NCBI GenBank assembly: GCA_951640195.1
Contig: OX621176.1
Coordinates: 1,178,001 to 1,242,000, forward strand
Source of the DNA: Porpolomopsis calyptriformis
Lineage: Eukaryota; Basidiomycota; Agaricomycetes; Agaricales; Hygrophoraceae
Reading direction: 5' to 3'
Length of the DNA stretch: 64,000 bases
Part shown: one piece after another, positions 23,368 to 33,490 of the stretch
Layout of the letters: every line of letters begins with the position of its first letter
How positions within the stretch are numbered: position 1 is the stretch's first letter
Notes under the pieces: model-generated
What the model was told of the DNA's origin: nothing
The model's database searches: none
The model's input: the letters and a program-made list of their open reading frames with translations, nothing else
Translations under genes and position numbers: made by a program

Positions 23368-23768
23368 TGTCACGGTCATAATTTTCTTTCCTTTCTTTCC
23401 TCTTATTGTATGTAAACCCATATCTTATCTTGGGAATCCCCATCTTCTTTCTCCGGGATTCCCCATTGCCTTTCTCTGGGATTCCCCACTACTCTACCTA
23501 TATGCGGACATACTTCATTTCCATTACGTTTCAACCCCTTATGATTCGTCATCGATCATGATGACTTATTCTTATCTCTTCCTCATGTTATGTTGCACTG
23601 ACTCACACAGATAAGTAGTCAGTATATAAAGAGTACCTCTTGTACATATCAGACCTTAAGTCTGATTCCTCATTAGCCTACTCATAACAAGGACTTGGAA
23701 CCATACCCTATATCTCTTGGGACAGAACACTCGAAGTAAAACACGTTCCAAACAACCGGTTTATAACA
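23368..23768 (+). repeat. Element A 3' LTR
   Basis: 401 bp, begins TGTCACGG and ends TTTATAACA. It differs from the 5' LTR by scattered substitutions and a length change within the GGGATTCCCC-rich part of U3. Confidence 0.9.
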
Positions 23769-23968
23769 CAGTCACATTCCATATTCTGCTTTGTAATTGT
23801 CCATATGACTGACTCATGGCAACTCAGGTAGTTAGTATATAAAGCCTAACCTCTAGTCAGTAGGTTAAGTTCAATTCCTAGTTAGCTCCTCACTCTTTAG
23901 TCGAATTCATATTCCTTATCAGCCCCTCCAATGCGAGAAGTAAAACCTTCGACTACCAAATCATAACA
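23769..23968 (+). repeat. Element C 5' LTR, second part
   Basis: Contains a TATATAAAG box near 23836, AAGTTCAATTC at 23867-23877 and the LTR end AAATCATAACA. It matches the right half of the 3' LTR at 36989-37188. Confidence 0.88.
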
Positions 23969-23980
23969 AGAATTGAACTT
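23867..23980 (+). promoter_or_regulatory. Element C self-priming pair (R region and PBS)
   Basis: AAGTTCAATTC (23867-23877) is the exact reverse complement of GAATTGAACTT (23970-23980), one nucleotide after the LTR end. The sequence differs from that in A and B at several positions, and both halves change together. Confidence 0.72.
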
Positions 23981-24143
23981 CCTTCTTGCGCATCAAATCA
24001 CTCTCACTCTAGATCCCACTGAAGACTTAACAAGGTCAATCTTTTCATCTGCGGATTCAGATACTCCCTTTCAGCCTATAGTATTCCAAACCCCTGCACA
24101 ATCCATCATTCCCCTTTCCCCATCATCATCATCACTAACATCA

Positions 24144-25579
24144 ATGTCTCAAACATCTCAACAAGAGTATGAAGCCAATCAATCCATTCCCGCACCCGGA
24201 CCCAGTAACATTCCCACCACTATCCAAGAAGAACAAGAAGAAGTCATCGTCGAGTTCAATATAGAACAAGAGCTCAAGGATCTGAGAGCACAGATCGAAC
24301 AGTTCTGAGGCTGGTACTACAACAAAGTCGACGTCAACAATGAACTCCGAAAGGAGCTAAAAGCCCTCAAAGAAAGTCGATAAGAGGAATCTGAACCAGC
24401 CACCCCTCCCCCCACACAACAACAATCTGTACTTCGAGGACCTGGACTCTCCCCCAGGAATCCTTTCATTTATACCCCAAGAAGAACCCAATCCGTCCAA
24501 CCCCCTTTCCAGCCAACTTTTCCCACTCAACCTCAACCTCAACTACCCACTCAGACGACTGCCCCCCCACACTTCCAGCCCCTACCAAAATCAAAATTGC
24601 CGATCCAACCGAGTATGATGGAACCCCTGAGAAACTTGAAGACTTCATTCACCAATGTCAACTCAATTTTGTGGTCAAGGACTACAATGACAAACAGAAG
24701 ATCATCTACATGCTTTCTTATCTTAGTGACAGCAATCCACAGGCTTGGGGATGACTGTTCACAGAGACGGTTGATAGAACGAGGAACTACACAACATTTT
24801 TGGATGATTTTCAAGAAGCTTTCGGAAGGATCAACCCAGCGGTGAAGGTGCAGATCGAGCTAGAGAAAGTGAAGATGACAGGAACAATCAAAGACTACAA
24901 CCTTTGGTTCATGCAACACACGACAAGAACTGAGTACAACGAGGCCGCCCTACTTTGGTTTTATAAAGCTGGACTCCCCCAACCAATCTGAATGCAGATA
25001 TATTTGATGGATAACATGCCGTCAACTTTGCTGGACTGGATGGCGAAAGCGGCCCAATTCGAGGAACAGTACCAGGAACAATGAGCTGAACAAGCACTGT
25101 GGTCAAGTTGAGATCAAAAAGGAAAGAAGTCTGAACCCAAATCAAATCCCCGAGGAAACCCTTCCCACTCCACCACTACCACCACATTATCCCTGATCAA
25201 ACAAGAATCAAGAGAAGCCTCTCTCAAGATAGCAAAATGAGACAACTCCTCCATCACCTGCTACAACTGTGGCAAGAAAGGACACTATGCTAACAAATGT
25301 TGAAGCCCACGTGCTGACGACGTTCCAGCATATCAAGAAGCCTCAGTCTCCACTCGAGGAAAAGGAGGAAATCGCGGTCGAGGCAAAGGACAGAATGTCT
25401 GAATGATCAATCGGGTTGATACAGAAGAATTGGAAGCACGGATTGAGGAAGTACCAGAGGACAACAAAAAAGAGAAAAGGATGGCAAAGGATGACTTGAA
25501 GGATATGGGAATTGCGAATTGGGACAAAGAGAGACGGGCTACGCTAGCATGAGCGTTAAAAGAGCAAAAGGATTTTTAG
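24144..25579 (+). pseudogene. Element C gag
   Basis: Starts MSQTSQQEYEANQ. A coiled-coil-like acidic region and a capsid-like core (KIADPTEYDGTPEKLEDFI) are followed by an intact-looking CCHC knuckle CYNCGKKGHYANKC near 25259-25300. Many TGA stops interrupt it, most where an Arg CGA is expected. It ends at GAT TTT TAG, the frameshift site. Confidence 0.75.
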
Positions 25580-27022
25580 TCCAGCCAAGTGCTGAGAGCC
25601 TGAGCACTTTAGCTGTGTCCCATGTATGTGTACCATCATCTATGAAAAGTTTTCATTTTCTTGGCACACTTGAACAGGGCAAAGGTGCTCTCGAATTTTA
25701 TCTTTGGATCACAAGTGCCGACAATCTTCGACGAGTGGCTATCATAGCACTTATTGACTCTGGTGCCTCAGGAAATTTTATTGATGAAGCATTCATTCAT
25801 CAAATGGAGATATCAACCTATCCGCTGGATGAGGTTATACTGGTACAAAACGCTGATGGTTCTGAGAACCGAGGAGGTCCCATCACACACGACACAGACC
25901 TGTTTATCAAGGAACCAGATTTATCTTTTCGAGAATGAATCTGATTGGAGGTCACCAACTTGGGAAGAAAACAACAGGTCATCCTCAGCTTCCCATGGCT
26001 CTTGCAACACAACCCCACCATCAATTGGACAAAAGGCACCTTAACCTTTGCGTCTGGTGACACGCTGTTCAGTAGTATGCAAGTCGGAGTATTGCCCTCA
26101 CAGGAAGAACTCTACGTCTTTGATTCGAGTCTGAAACATGACTCCTTTATTCACTTGGTTGGAGTTGACCACTCCTGACTAGTCTCTATCAAGGAGGACA
26201 TCAAATCCTTCATTCCCAGTTGTTATCATAATTTCTGGCATGTTTTCCATACCGCAGAATTTGACAAGCTTCCTCCTCGACATCCCTTTGATCATGCGAT
26301 CAACCTCTACCTGAACACCAAATTTCAAGTCAGAAAACTCTATCCCCTTTCTCCCTATGAACAGGTAGAACTTAACAAATTTATTGACAAAAATCTCTGA
26401 ACAGGTCGAATACGTCCATCGAAATCCCCGCAAGCTGCCCCCTTCTTCTTTGCGAAAAAGGCCGAAGAGATCAATGCCAAAGGTCTCAGTGCTGGTCTAC
26501 ATCCCATCCAGGACTATCGCTATATCAACTCAAAAACCATTCCTGATCGCTATCCCCTTCCCCTTTTGTCGGAAATCCTCCAAGTACCGAAGCTTGCTAC
26601 TGCTTCTCTTTTCACTGTTATCGATATTTGATGGGGATTTAACAACATATGACTCAAGGAAGGCAATGAATGGAAAGCAGCTTTCATCACCAATCGTGGA
26701 CTCTTCGAACCGACCATTATGTTCTTTGGACTGTGAAATTCCCCAGCATCTTTTCAACGAATGATAGACGTTCTTTTCAAACCCATTCTGGACTCTGGCT
26801 GTGTTCACATTTACATCGATGACATTCTTATCATGGGTGACACCCCAGAAGAGGTTCACCACTGGACCAATGAAACCCTCAAACTTATGGAGGAAAACCA
26901 ATTATCTGCCAAACCCATTAAATGCCAAATGGAGAAGACCTCAGTCACCTATCTTGGGACGATCATTTCCAAAGGTCAACTTGCTATCAACCCAAAGAAG
27001 GTGGACACCATCATCAATTGGC
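25580..27022 (+). pseudogene. Element C pol, 5' part
   Basis: Aspartic protease motif DSGASGNFID near 25758, reverse transcriptase with SGCVHIYIDDIL (YIDD kept) near 26800-26830, and several TGA stops (for example within DI-stop-WGFNN-stop-LKEG near 26630-26655). It is cut by element B at 27022; TTGGC is the duplicated target. Confidence 0.8.
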
Positions 27023-27454
27023 TGTCACGGACGTAAATTTTCATTTTCTCTTTATGTTAGTCATCAGTGCTTAGTCGGACAGGTCCTATCTTTACTTGGG
27101 ATTCCCCAGGGATTCCCCACGATTCCTTATCTTTTCATATATCCTAGATAAGACCCATTTCATTTCCGACGATTATGTTTCACTTCTTCACATACTGTTT
27201 CACCTTTTCACATGCTCCGAGTCTCTTATCATGCTTATCTTTACTCGTCGCATGTATTCCTCATGTATTCCCCGTGTTTACACTGACTCATCCGCAGTAG
27301 CGTAGTCAGTATATAAACCCCTAGTTAGTCGTGCTCAGACCTTAAGTCTGATTCCTCGTTAGCAACCCCAATAACTAGGACTCGAGATATCATCATCGTC
27401 TAGGGACAGAGCTCTCCGAAGTAAAACCATCTCATCAGCAACCAGTTTATAACA
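27023..27454 (+). repeat. Element B 5' LTR
   Basis: Begins TGTCACGGACG and ends CCAGTTTATAACA. It contains two adjacent GGGATTCCCC palindromes near 27099-27120, a TATATAAAC box near 27309 and AAGTCTGATTC at 27344-27354. Confidence 0.93.
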
Positions 27455-27466
27455 AGAATCAGACTT
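27344..27466 (+). promoter_or_regulatory. Element B self-priming pair (R region and PBS)
   Basis: AAGTCTGATTC (27344-27354) pairs exactly with GAATCAGACTT (27456-27466), one nucleotide past the LTR. Same sequence as in element A. Confidence 0.72.
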
Positions 27467-27817
27467 CCTTCTTGCTCTCTCCCCCTTACTTGATCCACCC
27501 TCGCTTTAACACTGGACGACGACGACGAAAACTTCTACGATTCCTCTGAGCAGAATAATCCTCTTTCTCAATCGCTTTACTCACAGACCCGGATCTTCCC
27601 AGACCCAAACGAAGAAGCCAGTCAAGCTTCTCCATTGCCGAGTATCGCACACGCTCTAGGAAGAACTCGAAGCGAAACAACTCGCTTACTCGCCGCCGCT
27701 CAGTCACAACGTCCCATCACTCCCCCTACTGTTAGGTATCAACCCTTCCCGTATCAACAACCGACTCGACCGTCTTCACCTTTAACAACACCTTCACCAT
27801 CACCATCACCAGATCCA

Positions 27818-29026
27818 ATGGGTTCTCGCGCTAACCCCCCTGTTCCCAACCTCAATGAAATCCTCGCAGTCATGAATGACTTGCGGAGGGAGATGGCCAA
27901 CTTGCAGACCTCGAATGCGAACCAAGCGGCAGAGATCCAGGATCTCCATCAACAACTTGCCGCTCAGGCTCAGGCTCAGCCCCCACCGGGACCTCAGCCT
28001 CAACCTCCTGCCGCTCCCCCCACCATCGAGATAAAGATGGCAAAGCCAGACGAGTTCACTGGTCGACAACAGGATGTCGACAAATTTATCAACAGCTGCG
28101 AATTGTATTTCATGGGGAAGCCATATCGCGACGAACACAAGATCCCCTTTGCCCTTTCCTTCATGAAGGGCATGATGGCCCAAACCTGGTCGGAGAAAGA
28201 GACCAACGACATGAGGACCGTCAACTGGACTGGCCCGACAGCTACCTGGGCCGCCTTCGTAGTTCGATTCCGCTCAACGTTCGAAGGAATCGACAGACAG
28301 TCCCGTGCTCGTAACGACATCAAGAATCTCCGCCAAGGAAAGAAGAAGATAGAAGACTATAACCTGCGCTTCGGCGCTTTACAGGTCGATACCGGTTTCA
28401 ACGACGCCGCCCTCATCGATCTCTACCAAGCTGGACTCGACTCCGAGTTCATAGAATACGTTTACCGACTCCCCGCCGTCCCTGCCACACTTCAAGAGTG
28501 GAAGGACGCCACAACACGTTATCAACATCAAAAGGACATTCTCGCCTCACAGAAACAGTCCTCCACGTCCCGACCCCAATACTCCAATCCCTTTCCTGCA
28601 CGAGGATCGTATGTGGCTGCAACGACGACCCGTTCAACGACAGCAGCCCCCACCGTCAAGAGAGAAGAACCTTCCTCTTCTGCCCGTACGATCCCATACG
28701 GGAATTGTTACTCCTGCGGCCAATCTGGCCACTTCGCAAATGCCTGCCCAAATCGAAACGCCGGTGATGCGAAGAATCTACCCGATACCTCTTCCTCACG
28801 TCGAGGAGGATACTTTCGAGGCAGAGGAGGCTATAGAGGACGAGGACGAGGACGAGGCAGAGACATACGTGTCGTTACCGCTGAGTCCCACGTGGAGAAC
28901 GTCAACTCGCCCGCTACATTGGCAGCGAGCGAGACTCCGTCGGACATGGCGAAGGTTGGTATACGCAATTGGTCGAATGATCGGAAGGAGAGGTTAGCAG
29001 CGGATTTGAGAGCCCAGGGTTTTTGA
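27818..29026 (+). CDS. Element B Gag polyprotein
   Basis: Structural protein that packages element RNA. The first ATG in the frame is at 27818 (MGSRANPPVPN). The frame is open upstream to a TGA near 27493 without an ATG, so a non-ATG start is conceivable. It holds a heptad-like helix (LNEILAVMNDLRREMANLQ), an Ala/Gln/Pro linker, the capsid-like core from IKMAKPDEFTGRQQDVDKFI, and a CCHC zinc knuckle CYSCGQSGHFANAC near 28708-28749, followed by an Arg/Gly-rich RNA-binding tail (RGGYRGRGRGRG). It ends with CAG GGT TTT TGA, the likely frameshift site into pol. Confidence 0.9.
   Translation: MGSRANPPVPNLNEILAVMNDLRREMANLQTSNANQAAEIQDLHQQLAAQAQAQPPPGPQPQPPAAPPTIEIKMAKPDEFTGRQQDVDKFINSCELYFMGKPYRDEHKIPFALSFMKGMMAQTWSEKETNDMRTVNWTGPTATWAAFVVRFRSTFEGIDRQSRARNDIKNLRQGKKKIEDYNLRFGALQVDTGFNDAALIDLYQAGLDSEFIEYVYRLPAVPATLQEWKDATTRYQHQKDILASQKQSSTSRPQYSNPFPARGSYVAATTTRSTTAAPTVKREEPSSSARTIPYGNCYSCGQSGHFANACPNRNAGDAKNLPDTSSSRRGGYFRGRGGYRGRGRGRGRDIRVVTAESHVENVNSPATLAASETPSDMAKVGIRNWSNDRKERLAADLRAQGF
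29017..29026 (+). promoter_or_regulatory. Element B -1 frameshift site (gag-pol)
   Basis: In the gag frame the codons are CAG GGT TTT TGA, so G GGT TTT (29017-29023) is a classical X XXY YYZ slippery heptamer next to the stop. The pol frame is -1 relative to gag and is open from 28981, overlapping gag by 46 nt. Confidence 0.65.
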
Positions 29027-32000
29027 AAGGTTCGGACGATATGCCCCACGTTGCGAACCATACCACTCGATGTACCACCATTTCTTGCAATTCATTTCGA
29101 ACTCTTGGTACTATCGAAAAGGGCGATTCAGGACTTACGATGGACGTTTGGATCAAGGCTTCAGACAGTGGCCGACGTGTCCCCGCCACGTGTCTTATTG
29201 ATAGTGGAGCTTCTGGGAATTTTATGGACGAGAACTTCGCAACTCGTTACGAGTTTACTCTTCAGGATTTGGAAACCCCAATCCCCGTACGGAATGCCGA
29301 TGGGTCAGAGAACCGAGGAGGCCCGATCGTTTTTGACACAGATGTCTGGATAGAAGCTCCAGGTGGACACACTGAAAGGATCCGTTTGGAAGTGACCGAC
29401 CTCGGATCCAAGTTTGATATAATCCTCGGCTACCCATGGCTCAGAGCTCAAAACCCTAGTATCGACTGGGAGAGTTCAACACTGGCTCTCGGAGGCAAAG
29501 AGATTTCCCGTCGGTATTGTAGCAGCGAAGCAGAGCCCTCTGTGGTAGAATCGGTCTCGCTGGCAAGTATTTCAAAATCGGACGAGTCTAGAGCCAGCAC
29601 GGTGGAGGAAGATATGCGAAAATTTGTACCGGAGGTCTATTGGAAAGACTATGCTAGTGTCTTTGCCAAGGAGTCCTTCGATTGCCTTCCACCTCATTCT
29701 GAATTTGATCACGTCATCGACCTCAAGGACGACTTCGTGCCTCAGAATGACAAGACTTATCCAATGTCCCCTCGAGAGATAGACTTTCTAGAGAAGTTTT
29801 TGGAAGAAAACGTGGCCACTGGACGAATATTCAAAGGAACCTCACCTCAAGCCGCTCCCTTCTTTCTGAGCAAGAAAGCCGAAGAAATCAACGCGAAAGG
29901 ACAAGACGCTGGATACAGACCAATCGAAGACTACCGTTACTTGAACCACTTTACCGTTCCTGATCGATACCCCTTACCACTCCTCCATCAAATTGTCCAA
30001 CAGCCTAAATTACGATCTGCTGCGCTGTTCACAGTTGTGGATATCCGATGGGGATTCAATAACATTCGAATCAAGGAAGGCGACGAATGGAAAGCCGCTT
30101 TCAATACGGTCAAGGGACTCTATGTTCCAAGAGTGATGTTTTTTGGTCTACGGAACTCTCCAGCTACGTTCCAACGGATGATCGATACGCGATTTGCCGA
30201 AGTGTTAAAATCAGGTTGTGTTTTCATCTATATCGATGACGTTCTCATCTGCGGAGATGATCTAGAAGAATTGCGTTACTGGACGTTCAAAACCCTCGAT
30301 GTCATGAAGAAGAACAAACTCTCCTGCAAACCTGTCAAATGCCAATTCGAGAAAGAAGAGGTGATCTATCTGGGAATGACCTTAACGAAAGGTCATATTG
30401 GAACCAATCCCAAGAAGGTCAAAGCCATAGCTGAGTGGCCTGAACCTCGAACCGTTAAACAACTTCAATCCTTTCTTGGAAGTGCGAATTTCTGGAGAAA
30501 ATACATCAAGGACTTCTCAAAGACCGCCCAACCACTTAACGAATTACTCCGCAAAGATACTATATGGGAATGGACCCCCAAGCGACAACACGCCTTTGAT
30601 CAGTTAAAACACTCCCTCACGAATGCCCCTGTCCTCGAAGTACCGAACCAAGACCTGCCGTACTGCTTGGAGACGGACGCCTCTGGTTTTGCCTTAGGAG
30701 GTATACTGTCTCAGTTGCACGAAAACGAATGGAAACCTGTAGGCTTTCACTCAAGATCTTTGACTCCCGCTGAAAAGAAATATCCGACTCACGATGCCGA
30801 GCTCTTAGCGATAATAGACTGTCTTAAAGCATGGCGACATCTTTTGGAAGGATCGCGACACGACCTTCTAATCCGTACCGACAGCCTCGCTCTCAAATAT
30901 TTCAGTACTGCTCGCGTATTGTTTGGACGACGTGCTCGTTGGTCAGAAATCCTGTCGAGATACGAGTATAAGATCGAGTACGTCCCAGGGAGAAAGAACA
31001 AGGCCGATGGGTTATCCAGGCGCCCGGATTATTTCGACGAGGGTAAAGGCGAGGTGGAAGATGAGGCTTTAATCGCAGATGAACATTGGATCAATTCGAT
31101 CGTCAAACTTTCAGAACCGGACTTTTTCGCAAGATTACGCTTCAAATTGCCGATACCGCACAAGATCTCACAGAAAATCGAGGATGCCTCACTGTTTTGG
31201 GACCAAGTCGATGGGTTGGTTCGCGATGTTGAAGGTCGAATTGTGGTGCCGGAGGAAGTATCTTTGCGCACAAACATAATACGACTGTCCCACGCCTACC
31301 CCCATGCTGGACACCCTGGCATTGAGAAGACGAAGGAGCTGGTGCTCCGAAACTTTGTTTGGGATGGCGTCTCTCAAGACGTTATCAATTACGTACGATC
31401 CTGTCCCGCTTGTCAACAGAACAAGAACTATCCTTCGAAACCGACAGGACTCCTACAACCTATACCCCCCGCTACCGAACCATGGACTGAGATTACCGTC
31501 GATCTCATCGTTCAACTACCTGACTCGCTTGGATACGACGCTGTGATGGTAGTCGTCGATCGCTTCACGAAACGTGCCCACTTTATCCCGACGACTTCCA
31601 ATCTCTCATCAGAAGGTGCTGCCCGACTTTTCCGTGATCACATTTGGAAACATCATGGATGGCCAAAGAAGATCATTTCCGATCGTGGAGTTCAGTTCGC
31701 GTCAAAGTTCACTGAAGCCCTCAATAAACTCTTAGGAACCATTTCTGGACTGTCCACTGCTTATCATCCCGAGACCGATGGTCAGACCGAGCGAACGAAT
31801 CAAGAACTCGAAGTCTACCTACGGTTCTATACCAACTTTATGCAAGACGATTGGTCCGAATGGCTGGCTTCTGCCGAATTTGCTTACAACAACCGACAAC
31901 ACTCTTCCACGTCACAATCACCCTTCTATTTGGAATATGGCCGTCACCCTCATTTGCCGATCACAATCGAATCCCCGAGTAACGTTCCCGCAGCAAACAC

Positions 32001-32553
32001 CTTTCATGAACGTCTCACGCGTGCTCAGAAGAGCGCTGGCGAATCACTATCACACGCTGCGGAATCGATGAAGAAATACGCTGATCGAAAACGGAAACTC
32101 TCTCCCTCCTTCAAAGTCGGAGAATTGGTTTGGTTAGATACCAAGAACATCAAGACGACTCGACCCGCCAAGAAGCTAGATAACCGAAGAACTGGACCGT
32201 TCAAGATTCTGAAACAAGTATCGGATCTTGCGTACCTTATCGATATCCCCGGAACTTGGAAACTCCATCCAGTCTTTCACGTATCACTCCTGAGACCAAA
32301 CGTCGAAGATAAGTTGCTCCACCCTGATATTACTGATACATCTCGACCTCCACCAGATCTGATCGAGAACGAAGAAGAATACGAAGTTGAATCTATTCTT
32401 CAGCACTCTGGAGTTCAACGCCGACGGAAATATTTGGTCAAATGGAAAGGCTATCCAATTGAAGAAGCTACTTGGGAAGAACGATCGAACGTCTTACGAC
32501 ACGCCAAGGAAATTGTGAAGACTTACGAAGATTCGATTCAAACGGCGACTTGA
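29023..32553 (+). CDS. Element B Pol polyprotein (PR-RT-RH-IN-chromodomain)
   Basis: Intact. Counting from 29023 as residue 1 (a TTG inside the overlap; translation probably enters by frameshift), domains in order are: aspartic protease DSG at 60-62, reverse transcriptase with YIDD at 403-406, RNase H with ETDASGFALGG (Asp 552) and the ATHDAELL-type and RTDSLAL motifs, integrase HHCC zinc domain at about 755-800 (HAYPHAGHPG, CPACQQNK), integrase core with Asp 827, Asp 887 and Glu 923 (35 residues between the last two, the usual DD35E spacing), a GPF/Y-like region (RRTGPFKIL), and a chromodomain at about 1117-1170 (KYLVKWKGYPIEEATWEE). It is a chromovirus-type Ty3/gypsy polyprotein. Confidence 0.95.
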   Translation: MKGSDDMPHVANHTTRCTTISCNSFRTLGTIEKGDSGLTMDVWIKASDSGRRVPATCLIDSGASGNFMDENFATRYEFTLQDLETPIPVRNADGSENRGGPIVFDTDVWIEAPGGHTERIRLEVTDLGSKFDIILGYPWLRAQNPSIDWESSTLALGGKEISRRYCSSEAEPSVVESVSLASISKSDESRASTVEEDMRKFVPEVYWKDYASVFAKESFDCLPPHSEFDHVIDLKDDFVPQNDKTYPMSPREIDFLEKFLEENVATGRIFKGTSPQAAPFFLSKKAEEINAKGQDAGYRPIEDYRYLNHFTVPDRYPLPLLHQIVQQPKLRSAALFTVVDIRWGFNNIRIKEGDEWKAAFNTVKGLYVPRVMFFGLRNSPATFQRMIDTRFAEVLKSGCVFIYIDDVLICGDDLEELRYWTFKTLDVMKKNKLSCKPVKCQFEKEEVIYLGMTLTKGHIGTNPKKVKAIAEWPEPRTVKQLQSFLGSANFWRKYIKDFSKTAQPLNELLRKDTIWEWTPKRQHAFDQLKHSLTNAPVLEVPNQDLPYCLETDASGFALGGILSQLHENEWKPVGFHSRSLTPAEKKYPTHDAELLAIIDCLKAWRHLLEGSRHDLLIRTDSLALKYFSTARVLFGRRARWSEILSRYEYKIEYVPGRKNKADGLSRRPDYFDEGKGEVEDEALIADEHWINSIVKLSEPDFFARLRFKLPIPHKISQKIEDASLFWDQVDGLVRDVEGRIVVPEEVSLRTNIIRLSHAYPHAGHPGIEKTKELVLRNFVWDGVSQDVINYVRSCPACQQNKNYPSKPTGLLQPIPPATEPWTEITVDLIVQLPDSLGYDAVMVVVDRFTKRAHFIPTTSNLSSEGAARLFRDHIWKHHGWPKKIISDRGVQFASKFTEALNKLLGTISGLSTAYHPETDGQTERTNQELEVYLRFYTNFMQDDWSEWLASAEFAYNNRQHSSTSQSPFYLEYGRHPHLPITIESPSNVPAANTFHERLTRAQKSAGESLSHAAESMKKYADRKRKLSPSFKVGELVWLDTKNIKTTRPAKKLDNRRTGPFKILKQVSDLAYLIDIPGTWKLHPVFHVSLLRPNVEDKLLHPDITDTSRPPPDLIENEEEYEVESILQHSGVQRRRKYLVKWKGYPIEEATWEERSNVLRHAKEIVKTYEDSIQTAT

Positions 32554-32718
32554 TTCGTTTGTCATCATTCCAGCTGTCCATTTTTGAATTCTATTTTTAG
32601 GTCGAGTTGGCACTTATAAGAACTCAGAATCGTTGATACGATTCCATCCAGTCATTCCCCACTTTCGGCGAACTTACCCAGTACTCTTGTTCCCAACGCC
32701 GCTAAACCATCCTTCATA

Positions 32719-33456
32719 ATGCCCGCCACTCGATCTCCCTCTCCTCAAGTCGCCATCAGACGCGCTGGACGAATCCCCTCGTCCGCCATCCTCCGTTCCC
32801 CTACCCCCGGTCCTTCCACCTCTTCCTCTTCCACTCGTCAACTACGCCGACAAGCTCGCGCACGCGCAGAGGACTTCTTCAGCGAATATCCCACTCAAAC
32901 CCCTCCTCCTGAAGACCCCGCCGTTACCATCTCGCGTCTTACGGTTCATAGCAACAGCGTCAGTAATTGGAACCGAGAACTCCGCCAAGAACGCGACGTT
33001 TTGAAAGCCGAGCTCAAAGCATCAGAGAGGAGCGCCCTGTATTGGAAGAACCGCTGGGACGAAAGTGAGCTCAAAGTCTGGGAGCTCCAACGACAGAAGA
33101 AGCGCACGTGGGTCGACTGCTACGACGTCACCACCCGCGCCGTCATCGTCAAACTCGTAGAGGAGAGCCGTCGAGCTGAACGACTCTCTCGAGAAGATTT
33201 CCTTCGCGCTCAACAAGACCTTGCGACGACGGAAACCATCATTGAATACGGTGCGTCAGTCGAGTACCCAATCAACCTCGACTTAGAATACCCGGACGAC
33301 GACGACGTCAAGACGGTCCGAGCCCCTTCCCCCATCGAAGCGGCCCCGGACGCTGCCCCCATCGCTTCCCTCCCAGTGGTCATCGAGGCCCCCACTGATG
33401 AGGAAATCCAGACTCAGGGCCCAGAGAACGAAACGCCCGACACCGCCCAAGTTTGA
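32719..33456 (+). CDS. Element B ORF3 (245 aa)
   Basis: Starts MPATRSPSPQVAIRRAGR, about 165 nt after the pol stop. The N-terminus is Ser/Pro/Arg-rich. A long amphipathic, charged helix follows (roughly 75-175: NRELRQERDVLKAELKAS, SALYWKNRWDESELKVW), then an acidic Pro-rich tail. It is related to the A and A' ORF3 across the whole length. The stop TGA overlaps a hairpin (arms 33455-33461 and 33467-33473) 17 nt before the LTR. I do not recognise a known domain. Position alone is not evidence of an envelope protein: no signal or membrane segments are present. Confidence 0.8.
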   Translation: MPATRSPSPQVAIRRAGRIPSSAILRSPTPGPSTSSSSTRQLRRQARARAEDFFSEYPTQTPPPEDPAVTISRLTVHSNSVSNWNRELRQERDVLKAELKASERSALYWKNRWDESELKVWELQRQKKRTWVDCYDVTTRAVIVKLVEESRRAERLSREDFLRAQQDLATTETIIEYGASVEYPINLDLEYPDDDDVKTVRAPSPIEAAPDAAPIASLPVVIEAPTDEEIQTQGPENETPDTAQV

Positions 33457-33490
33457 AATTCGGGTCGAATTTCCCGAAAAACGAGGTGTA

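Larger units (their letters stand above)
11428..23768 (+). mobile_element. Element A: Ty3/gypsy retrotransposon inserted in the LTR of element C
   Basis: It is bounded by TG...CA LTRs (389 and 401 bp) and by the direct repeat CAGTC (11423-11427, 23769-23773). Internal order is PBS, gag, -1 frameshift site, pol, ORF3. It is inactive: the gag and pol frames contain TGA stops, D1 sits in the reverse transcriptase, and A' sits between the integrase and chromodomain parts. The reverse transcriptase motif reads YIND instead of YIDD. Confidence 0.9.

Noticed and set aside
27635..27817. Gag start at 27635
   Set aside because: The codon there is TTG. The first ATG in the frame is 27818. A non-ATG start remains possible but unsupported.
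32719..33456. ORF3 as a retroviral-type envelope gene
   Set aside because: No signal peptide, no transmembrane helix and no cleavage motif; charged helical protein instead.
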